A stretch of 20,992 nucleotides of DNA from Arthrobacter sp. (GTDB lineage: Bacteria; Actinomycetota; Actinomycetes; Actinomycetales; Micrococcaceae): the NCBI GenBank assembly GCA_030146405.1, contig JASLBS010000083.1, positions 1 through 20,992 on the forward strand, read 5' to 3'. The notes beneath the pieces were generated by a model. It searched no databases, was not told the origin of the DNA, and saw nothing but the letters and a program-made list of their open reading frames with translations. Both the position numbers and the translations under genes were made by a program. Each line of letters opens with the position of its first letter. Position 1 is the stretch's first letter. Shown piece by piece: positions 15,186 through 20,992 of this stretch.

Positions 15186-16597
15186 CAGTCGTTCTCCTGG
15201 GGGGGTGTGCTGATGTGGACCACCTTCACGAGGGCGAACTCGTCGAGCAGTTCGGGCCCGTAACCGAACCCGGCCCCGCTGATGCCGCGTGGCTGGGCCG
15301 AGCCGCCCGGAGCACCGCCGAAGACGGCGTTGACCTTGACGGTGCCCACCTGCAGCCCGGCGATGGCGCGCTGGGCGTGAGCGATGCTCCCGGTGAGCAC
15401 GGAGGCGGCCAGCCCGTACGGCCCTGCCGCAGCGAGGCGGAGTCCTTCGTCGAAGCTGTCCACGACGGTCACGGGCGCCACCGGGCCGAAGGTCTCCTCG
15501 GTCATGACGGTCATGGCCTCCGTGCACCCCGAGAGCACCGTGGCGGGGTAGTGCGCGCCGGGACCGCCGGGGACGGCGCCCCCCTCGAGGCATTCTGCGC
15601 CGAGCGCCACGGCTTCACGGACCTGCGCATCCACGGCGTCCCGCATGCGGCGGTCCACGAGGGGTGCGAACGTGCCGCTCGCGTTCCGGCTCCGTGCTTC
15701 CGCGGTGAGCGCCGTGAGGAACTGGTCCGCGACCGCGCGATGCACGTAGATGCGCTCCACGGAGGTGCAGATCTGGCCGCTGTTGGCGAAGGAGCCGAGC
15801 GCGGCCTGGCTCGCAGCCCAGACGGGGTCGACGTCGGCGTCCACGATCAGCGGGTCGTTGCCACCGTTCTCGCGCAGCACATGGGCGCCGGTGAGCACCG
15901 CGGCGCGCGCGATCCGGGCTCCCGTGGCGCTCGAGCCGACATGGGCGAAGACGTCCACGCCGGTCTCCATGGTGAGTGCCTGTCCCACCTCGGAACCGCC
16001 GGTCAGCGTGGTGAGGACCCCGTCCGGGAAGGCGGGCTGAAGCAGGCGTCCGAGCAGCTGACCCACGTGGGGGCACCGCTCGCTCGGCTTGTGGATCACG
16101 GTGTTCCCGGTCACGAGCGCCGCCCCGATGAGTCCTGCCGCCACGGCCACCGGATCGTTCCACGGGGTCAGCAGCACGGCCACGCCGCGTGGTTCGGCAA
16201 CGGTGTAGTCCGTGGCGAGGGCCGCCCCCCGCAGGCTCAGCCCGCGGTGCACGGGACCGAGTTCCGCGTACTGCTCGAGCGTCGAGACACCTGCTTCGAT
16301 GCCTCCGAGCGCATCCTCGAGCGGCTTGCCGGTCTCGCGCGTATTCAGTTCGGCGAGTTCCTGTGCACCTGCACGCAGGGCTGCAGCAGCACGGCGGAGC
16401 GCGGCTCCGCGGTCGGCGGGGCTCGTGGCCGCCCATTCGGGCTGCACGGTGCGGGCGAGGGAGACCGCCAGCATCACCTGCTCACGGTTGGCGCGGGGAA
16501 GAGTTCCGACATCGCTGCCGTCCCGGGGATCCTGGATGGTGATGGACTGATCGTCCTCCACCTGGAGCAGGGTGCGTGCCTGGGAGTTGATGGACAT
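15185..16597 (-). CDS. NAD(P)-dependent aldehyde dehydrogenase
   Basis: The 470-residue protein has the aldehyde dehydrogenase superfamily residues in order: Asn147 (TPWND), Lys170 (IHKPSE), Glu243 (LRENGG, the ELGG position) and catalytic Cys277 (NSGQICTSVERI), then 'EETFGPVAPV'. It oxidises an aldehyde to the acid; the substrate is not known. The ATG at 16597 is supported by AAGGAG about 5 bases upstream, giving MSINSQARTL; an extension to 16660 is rejected. It is the first gene of the unit aldehyde dehydrogenase–hldE–GT2 and its stop overlaps the hldE start. That coupling suggests a role in making or modifying the cluster's sugar, for example converting a sugar or linker aldehyde to a carboxylate. 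This is inference. Confidence 0.9.
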   Translation of the reverse strand: MSINSQARTLLQVEDDQSITIQDPRDGSDVGTLPRANREQVMLAVSLARTVQPEWAATSPADRGAALRRAAAALRAGAQELAELNTRETGKPLEDALGGIEAGVSTLEQYAELGPVHRGLSLRGAALATDYTVAEPRGVAVLLTPWNDPVAVAAGLIGAALVTGNTVIHKPSERCPHVGQLLGRLLQPAFPDGVLTTLTGGSEVGQALTMETGVDVFAHVGSSATGARIARAAVLTGAHVLRENGGNDPLIVDADVDPVWAASQAALGSFANSGQICTSVERIYVHRAVADQFLTALTAEARSRNASGTFAPLVDRRMRDAVDAQVREAVALGAECLEGGAVPGGPGAHYPATVLSGCTEAMTVMTEETFGPVAPVTVVDSFDEGLRLAAAGPYGLAASVLTGSIAHAQRAIAGLQVGTVKVNAVFGGAPGGSAQPRGISGAGFGYGPELLDEFALVKVVHISTPPQEND

Positions 16598-16901
16598 TGC
16601 GCTCCTTGATGTCGTCGTACCTCGCGCTCGTTCCCACGCGGCTATCGTTTCCATACCCAACCGGCTGATCGTTCACACAGGCCACGGGACAATTCCCTTC
16701 CCGTCCTCATCGTCAGCACGCTTAGCATAGTGTGGCCGGGAGAAGCATGCCGTGCCCTGCTCGGTGGGATGGTGCATGGACGGGACCGACACCGCTGTGC
16801 TCGTCTCCCGGACGCCCGGCGGGGTCCACGGCTGCGGTTCCGTCGGGTGGATGCACATCGGCCACGTGCGGGCAGCGATCAACAGGAACGGGAAGGACCA
16901 C
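16598..16901. promoter_or_regulatory. Divergent intergenic region between the aldehyde dehydrogenase and GT9 genes
   Basis: These 304 bases separate two divergent genes and should hold both promoters. At 16723–16730 the sequence TAGCATAG reads TAGCAT on the plus strand and, overlapping it, CTATGCTA on the minus strand (TATGCT at 16729–16724); both fit TANNNT. Convincing –35 partners are not seen. From 16752 an open plus-strand frame joins the GT9 gene, but its residues do not resemble the family, so I treat it as leader. No RNA gene or repeat is visible. Confidence 0.4.
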
Positions 16902-18053
16902 ATGCGCCAGGACACGACGGCGGACTTCGGCGGACGCCAGGACACGGCGCGGTCCGTGGGGCCGGTGCTCGCTCCCTTCGAGGACATCCGGCGGATCGCC
17001 GTGCTGCGGGGAGGCGGCCTCGGGGATCTCATGTTCGCGATGCCCGCCGTCGTCGCCCTCCAGAACCGGTATCCGGATGCCGAGATCACTCTCCTGGGGA
17101 TGCCCGGGCATGCCGCACTGCTCCGTGGAAGGCCCGGGCCCGTGTCCGAGATCCTGGAGCTTCCGGTCCATCCCGGTGTCCGGCCCGGGGACACCGACGC
17201 GGACGCCGTCGACGCGTTCTTCGCCGCACACCGCGGACGCTTCGACCTCGCCGTACAGCTGCACGGAGGCGGGCGCAATTCCAATCCGTTCCTGCTGCGG
17301 CTCGAGGCCCGGCACACGGTCGGCACGCGGACGCCCGACGCGGTGGGACTGGAACGCACCATCCCCTACGTCTACTACCAGCACGAGGTGTTCCGTGCCC
17401 TCGAGGTGGTGGGCCTCGCCGGCGCCCTCCCCGTCGATCTCGAGCCGCGTGTGCAGGTCACGGAGCAGGAGGTCGACGCCGCGGAGGCACTCACGGGTGC
17501 CGGCCCGGTGATCGTGCTCCACCCGGGCGCCACCGATCCGCGGCGTCGTTGGCCGGCGGCCTCCTTCGCGGAGGTCGCGGTCCGTGCCGCCGCAGACGGG
17601 TGCGAGGTGCTCGTGGTGGGTGACGCCACCGATGTCCCGATGGCGGAGGAGATCGTGGCGCTCGCCCTGGAACGGGATCCGGCGGCCGACGTACGATCAC
17701 TTGCGGACAGGCTCTCCCTCGGGGAGCTGACCGGTGTGCTGGACCGCGCCGCGGTGATGGTGGGCAATGACAGCGGCCCACGGCATCTCGCGCAGGCGGT
17801 GGGGACGCCGACCGTCGGGGTCTACTGGATCGGGAACGTGATCAACGCGGGAGCCATGGGACGGACGCTCCACCGCGTGCACTTCGCCTGGCTGACGGTG
17901 TGCCCCGTGTGCGGGGTGGACGTCACCCAGGTGGGCTGGACGGCCGAACGCTGCGAGCACGACGACTCGTTCGTCGCGACCGTCCAACCGGACGCCGTCT
18001 ACGCGGACGTGGCCGAACTCAGGGCCACGAGCCTTCTTCTGCGTGGGCGATGA
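16902..18053 (+). CDS. Family 9 glycosyltransferase (ADP-heptose transferase-like)
   Basis: The 383-residue protein has the GT-B fold marks of family 9: N-terminal 'IAVLRGGGLGDLMFAMPAVVAL' (about 32–53), a middle 'VIVLHPGATDPRRRWP' (nucleotide-sugar side) and 'MVGNDSGPRHLAQAVGTPTVGVYW', the signature of LPS heptosyltransferases. It would transfer a heptose from ADP-heptose to an acceptor at the inner face of the membrane. The ATG at 16902 has GGAAGGA about 5 bases upstream; earlier in-frame starts exist but lack one. Unusually, the C-terminal part carries Cys334-x2-Cys337-x13-Cys351-x-His353, a possible metal site. The gene lies on the plus strand between the two minus-strand heptose operons and its end overlaps the SDR gene by 35 bases. 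Confidence 0.88.
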   Translation: MRQDTTADFGGRQDTARSVGPVLAPFEDIRRIAVLRGGGLGDLMFAMPAVVALQNRYPDAEITLLGMPGHAALLRGRPGPVSEILELPVHPGVRPGDTDADAVDAFFAAHRGRFDLAVQLHGGGRNSNPFLLRLEARHTVGTRTPDAVGLERTIPYVYYQHEVFRALEVVGLAGALPVDLEPRVQVTEQEVDAAEALTGAGPVIVLHPGATDPRRRWPAASFAEVAVRAAADGCEVLVVGDATDVPMAEEIVALALERDPAADVRSLADRLSLGELTGVLDRAAVMVGNDSGPRHLAQAVGTPTVGVYWIGNVINAGAMGRTLHRVHFAWLTVCPVCGVDVTQVGWTAERCEHDDSFVATVQPDAVYADVAELRATSLLLRGR

Positions 18054-18738
18054 CCATCTCGCGGATCTCACAGTTCTTGGGCTGTGAGAGCGCGAAGAGG
18101 ATAGCCTCGGCGACGCGCTCGGGGTCGTTCAGCCGGGAGTCGTCCTGCGGCTTGTACTGCTCGTCGCGGTCGTCGAAGAACCGTGTCTTCATCCCGCCGG
18201 GAATGATCGTCGTGACGCCGATCTGCCCGGTGGTCTCCGCCGCGAGCGCCTGGGAGAAGCCCATCACGCCGAACTTGGAGGCGCAGTAGGCGGTGGCGTC
18301 ACCCACGGCCTTGATGCCGAGGGTGGACGCGATGGTCACCACGCGTCCGTGCGTCTGCTTGAGGTACGGCAGCGCAGCGCGGGCGGTGGACGCCGTGCCC
18401 ATGAGGTTCACGCCGATCACCTTCTCCCACTGGTCGGCGGGTACGGTGTCCAGTGCACCGCAGCGGTCGATACCTGCGGCGGTGACGACGGCGTCGAGAC
18501 CGTCGAGGGTCTCGGCTGCCTCACGCACCGCCTTCTCCACGGCCTCGCGATCGGCGACGTCCACCTCGAAGGCCTTCACCCCGGCGACGCGGCTGATGTC
18601 ACGGTCGAGGACCACCGGGGTTCCGCCTGCGGCGAGGACGCCCTGGACGATCGCGGCCCCGAGGCCGGAACCTCCACCGGTCACCAGGACGCGTCCCGGG
18701 TTGAAGCCGTTCGTCGTGCTTGTTGCATTCTCGGTCAT
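18019..18738 (-). CDS. Short-chain dehydrogenase/reductase (classical SDR)
   Basis: The 239-residue protein is a classical NAD(P)-dependent SDR: TGGGSGLG at 20–27, 'VDVAD' at about 59–63, an NNAG-like 'TAAG' (86–89), and the catalytic Ser138, Tyr151 and Lys155 (YCASK). It would oxidise or reduce a hydroxyl/keto group of a small molecule. It is too short and lacks the features of HldD, the extended-SDR heptose epimerase, so it is not that enzyme. The ATG at 18738 has AAAGGAA about 5 bases upstream. It follows the second HldE-like gene by 53 bases and so probably ends the gmhA operon. Its 3' end overlaps the oppositely oriented GT9 gene by 35 bases. A role in modifying the heptose is possible but unproven. 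Confidence 0.9.
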   Translation of the reverse strand: MTENATSTTNGFNPGRVLVTGGGSGLGAAIVQGVLAAGGTPVVLDRDISRVAGVKAFEVDVADREAVEKAVREAAETLDGLDAVVTAAGIDRCGALDTVPADQWEKVIGVNLMGTASTARAALPYLKQTHGRVVTIASTLGIKAVGDATAYCASKFGVMGFSQALAAETTGQIGVTTIIPGGMKTRFFDDRDEQYKPQDDSRLNDPERVAEAILFALSQPKNCEIREMVIAHAEEGSWP

Positions 18739-18791
18739 GCTGTTCCTTTCATTGCTGTACCCGGACGTGCCGGGCACGGGTCTTCTGCTCG

Positions 18792-20159
18792 TCAGCCGAC
18801 GCGCGCGAGCGCGGCTGCAAGTTTCGTGGTGGAGCGGGCGGGGATGTAGGGCACGGTGACGGTCCGACCACCCCAGCTGCTCACGAGGGTCGCCTCCGGA
18901 AGATCCTCCGCGGCGTAGTCGCCGCCCTTCACCCAGATGTCGGGCTGCAGGCGCGAGATCGCGTTCTCCGGCGTCGATTCGGCGAAGACCAGGACGGCGT
19001 CCACGCATTCGAGGGCCGCGAGGAGTTCCGCCCGGTCCTCCTGCTTGATGATCGGCCGGCTCTCCCCCTTCAGCCCGCGCACCGACTCGTCCGAGTTGAG
19101 GCAGACGATCAGGCAGTCGCCGAGGCGCCGGGCCGCGGCGAGCGTCCGCGCATGCCCGGCGTGCAGGAGGTCGAAGCAACCACCGGTGGCGACGACCGTG
19201 CCGCCGGCCTCCCGGGTACGGCGGGCCACGGTGAGCGCATCCAGACCGTCCACCGGCAGCTGCTCCGGCGCAGCTTCCAGGGCCCGCCCCATGGCCCCCA
19301 CCCCGCCCGCGCCGAGGAAGTGCGCGGCGGCCTCCGTGGCACGCTGGGCGGCGACATCCACCGGGTTCCCCTCCGCCAAGGCGACGGCGAGGGCGGAGGC
19401 GAAGCGGTCTCCCGCTCCGCAGGGATCGGACGCCGGAATGCGGGGCGCCGGGACCACCTGGGGCAGGAGGCCGGCAGCGGCCACCAGCGCGCCCTGCTCC
19501 CCCATGGTCACGAGTACTGCACGGCTGTTCCAGCGGTCCAGCAGGATCTCGGCCGCAGCCGCGGCGGCCTGGGTGCCGGTGCCCTGCACCTCGGAGAAGC
19601 GGAGAGCCTCGCCCAGGTTCGGCGTGACCGCTGCGACGCCGCGTACCGGCTGCGCACCGCCCGGGTGGGGGTCCCAGACCACGGGGACCGATGCGGCGAG
19701 CAGCTCGAGCCGCGTACGCAGCTCCTCGTTCGCGAGCAGCCCGCGGCCGTAGTCCGCGGCGACGATGGCGTCGGCGCCCTCCAATGCTGCGAGCATGTCC
19801 TCGGACACCGCGGGGACCGGCGGCTTCGCGCATCCCTCGTCGAATCGAACCACCGGCTGGCCGGAGGCGCGCACCCTCGTCTTGACCGGCGTGGGCGCAC
19901 CGGACGGCCCGGCCACGAGGCTCACGCCGTCGAGCTCTGCACGGAGCAGACCCGCGGCGTCGTCCTCCCCGAGCACCGTGACCAGCACGGCGTCGTGGCC
20001 GTCTGCCTGCAGCATCCGTGCGACCAGTCCCGCTCCCCCGGCACGGCGCTGGACGAGGTCCACGTCCACCACGGGGACGGGCGCGTCGGGAGACAATCGC
20101 CCGGCCCCTCCGGAGAGGTCGGTGTCGAGCAGGACGTCGCCGAGTACCACGATCCTCAT
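18792..20159 (-). CDS. Fused sugar kinase / nucleotidyltransferase (HldE-like, paralog B)
   Basis: The 455-residue protein repeats the HldE layout. The PfkB domain (about 1–300) has 'VVLGDVLLDTDL', 'LSPDAPVPVVDVD' and GAGD at 248–251. The nucleotidyltransferase domain (about 318–455) has 'TGGCFDLLHAGH' with HxGH at 333–336, then 'NSDESVRGLKGESRPI' and 'DIWVKGGDY', ending 'IPARSTTKL'. It differs from paralog A: the conserved Asn after GGA(A/G) in the kinase domain is Leu45 here, and the substrate loop reads WDPHPGG. Its ATG overlaps the gmhA stop (ATGA), so it is coupled to the isomerase and is the best candidate to act directly on the GmhA product. Family is clear; exact sugar and nucleotide are not. 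Confidence 0.87.
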   Translation of the reverse strand: MRIVVLGDVLLDTDLSGGAGRLSPDAPVPVVDVDLVQRRAGGAGLVARMLQADGHDAVLVTVLGEDDAAGLLRAELDGVSLVAGPSGAPTPVKTRVRASGQPVVRFDEGCAKPPVPAVSEDMLAALEGADAIVAADYGRGLLANEELRTRLELLAASVPVVWDPHPGGAQPVRGVAAVTPNLGEALRFSEVQGTGTQAAAAAAEILLDRWNSRAVLVTMGEQGALVAAAGLLPQVVPAPRIPASDPCGAGDRFASALAVALAEGNPVDVAAQRATEAAAHFLGAGGVGAMGRALEAAPEQLPVDGLDALTVARRTREAGGTVVATGGCFDLLHAGHARTLAAARRLGDCLIVCLNSDESVRGLKGESRPIIKQEDRAELLAALECVDAVLVFAESTPENAISRLQPDIWVKGGDYAAEDLPEATLVSSWGGRTVTVPYIPARSTTKLAAALARVG

Positions 20160-20893
20160 CGCTGGGCCCCCCGTCGGCGCTTGACCTCCGCGTCGAAAGC
20201 GCGGCAGATGGCGTGGAGCGCGATGAGATGGCCCTCCTGCGCGTTCGCGGATCGCGCGTCGATCGCCACGTAGTCGTCCGCGCGATCGGTCAGCGGATTG
20301 GGACCCGCACCCGTGAGGGCCCAGGTGGTGACGCCGGCCGCTCGCGCGGCGTCGACGGCGTGGAGGAGATTGGCGCTCTTGCCGCTCGTGCTCAGCAGCA
20401 CGAGGATGTCACCGGGCCGGCCATGCGCCGTCACCTGACGGGCGAAGAGGTGGTCGAAGCCGTAGTCGTTGGCGATCGCGGTGACCGCGGAGCTCTCGGC
20501 GTGCAGCGAGATGGCGGAGAACGGCTCGCGTTCGCCGTCGAACCGGCCCACCAGCTCCGCGGTGAGGTGCTGCGCCTCGGCGGCGGAACCGCCGTTACCG
20601 GCGGCGAGCAGCCGTTGTCCGGCCATCAGGCGCTCGGCCATCTCGACACCCCAGGCGGCCAGGGTGTCGGCTCCGCCCACGAGGGACTCAATCGCTGGTG
20701 CGAGGGCCCGCAGGTGATCCAGCACGAGTTGACGGGAGTCCTCCTGCACGGTCCTGGCCTCCTGCTCTGCCGGCGCGGTGGGCGGTGCGAGGCTCTCCGG
20801 AACTGCCGGAACTGCCGGAGCTACCGGAGCTACCGGAGAAGTGGTGGTGTTGGTGCGCGTATCCGTGAATACGTCGGAGAAATGTGTGGTCAC
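20156..20893 (-). CDS. gmhA: Sedoheptulose-7-phosphate isomerase (GmhA), with repeat-rich N-terminal extension
   Basis: GmhA converts sedoheptulose 7-phosphate to D-glycero-D-manno-heptose 7-phosphate, the entry step to nucleotide-heptoses. The SIS-fold core starts at about residue 52 and has 'GNGGSAAEAQH' (99–109), 'STSGKSANLL' (168–177) and the C-terminal 'QEGHLIALHAICR' (219–231), matching GmhA active-site segments. The 245-residue protein is about 45–50 residues longer than typical GmhA, because of a Thr/Pro/Ala-rich N-terminus with VAP/AVP repeats. The start is GTG at 20893, with GGGAGG about 9 bases upstream; it overlaps the preceding gene's stop (GTGA). The end overlaps the HldE-like gene (ATGA). 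Related SIS isomerases are the alternative identification, but the neighbours favour GmhA. Confidence 0.88.
   Translation of the reverse strand: MTTHFSDVFTDTRTNTTTSPVAPVAPAVPAVPESLAPPTAPAEQEARTVQEDSRQLVLDHLRALAPAIESLVGGADTLAAWGVEMAERLMAGQRLLAAGNGGSAAEAQHLTAELVGRFDGEREPFSAISLHAESSAVTAIANDYGFDHLFARQVTAHGRPGDILVLLSTSGKSANLLHAVDAARAAGVTTWALTGAGPNPLTDRADDYVAIDARSANAQEGHLIALHAICRAFDAEVKRRRGAQR
20797..20838 (-). repeat. Nine-base tandem repeats in the gmhA N-terminus
   Basis: Read on the plus strand, CCGGAACTG twice and CCGGAGCTA twice, then a partial CCGGAG, sit in one array. On the gene strand they encode alternating Val/Ala/Pro triplets. Copy changes would keep the frame and only alter tail length. 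Confidence 0.85.
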
Positions 20894-20992
20894 AGTGCCC
20901 TGCCTCCCGTGCTTTCGAGTCGACGCGCGGCGCTCCGCCGCGCGGTGGCCGGTTGAGCGGGTGCCACCGCGCCCAGCGCCAGCTGATATGCC
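20890..20992 (-). CDS. C-terminal end of an upstream gene in the gmhA operon (partial)
   Basis: A frame enters from the right edge and ends with TGA at 20890–20892, overlapping the GTG start of gmhA (GTGA). The visible tail reads AYQLALGAVAPAQPATARRS and then an Arg/Ala-rich end. Thirty-three codons are too few to name a family. The stop/start overlap matches the coupling at the next junction, which is the main reason to accept it as coding. A glycosyltransferase would fit the context but cannot be shown. Confidence 0.5.
   Translation of the reverse strand, partial: AYQLALGAVAPAQPATARRSAARRLESTGGRAL

Noticed and set aside
15092..16609. 505-codon plus-strand frame opposite the aldehyde dehydrogenase
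   Set aside because: Antisense shadow; catalytic Asn, Lys, Glu and Cys are all present on the minus strand.
18739..19833. N-terminal extension of the SDR frame through the HldE-like paralog B
   Set aside because: It overlaps paralog B in another phase with shadow-like composition; the SDR begins at 18738 with its own ribosome-binding site.
18720..20273. 517-codon plus-strand frame opposite paralog B
   Set aside because: Antisense shadow without motifs.

Overview
The window is high-GC DNA with strong SD sequences, several TANNNT –10 boxes placed directly before start codons (leaderless-type starts), a serA–ilvC–ilvN–ilvB block controlled by a branched-chain amino-acid leader peptide, and no insertion sequences or phage genes. 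This suggests an actinobacterial chromosome, most likely Micrococcaceae (Arthrobacter-like). That assignment rests on gene content and protein resemblance, not on a database search.

Region 1 (1–7705, all minus strand) is branched-chain amino-acid and serine biosynthesis. Read in the direction of transcription it runs ilvD (leaderless-type start, GC hairpin after its stop), then a promoter and a 15-residue leader peptide containing Val-Val-Val-Ile-Leu, an intrinsic terminator (attenuator), ilvB, ilvN, ilvC, a strong hairpin, serA, and the first 141 codons of an acetamidase/formamidase-family gene that leaves the window on the left. IlvBN, IlvC and IlvD are consecutive steps of Val/Ile synthesis. 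SerA starts serine synthesis.

Region 2 (7706–12738) is mixed. It holds a conserved-looking unknown protein, a D-2-hydroxyacid dehydrogenase, tRNA-Lys(CTT) with a terminator hairpin, two small unknown membrane proteins, a VOC/PhnB-like protein with a repeat tail, a cation diffusion facilitator gene broken by a one-base frameshift, and a DUF2795 small protein.

Region 3 (12799–20992) is a heptose/surface-glycan cluster. One minus-strand set is partial gene – gmhA – fused PfkB kinase/nucleotidyltransferase (HldE-like) – SDR. A second minus-strand set is aldehyde dehydrogenase – second fused HldE-like protein – GT2 glycosyltransferase. A GT9 (heptosyltransferase-family) gene lies between them on the plus strand. 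Adjacent genes in each set overlap by 1–4 bases at three or four junctions, so they are probably translationally coupled. An ADP-heptose-type pathway in a presumed Gram-positive without LPS, with two fused HldE paralogs and no gmhB or hldD in view, is the most interesting system here.
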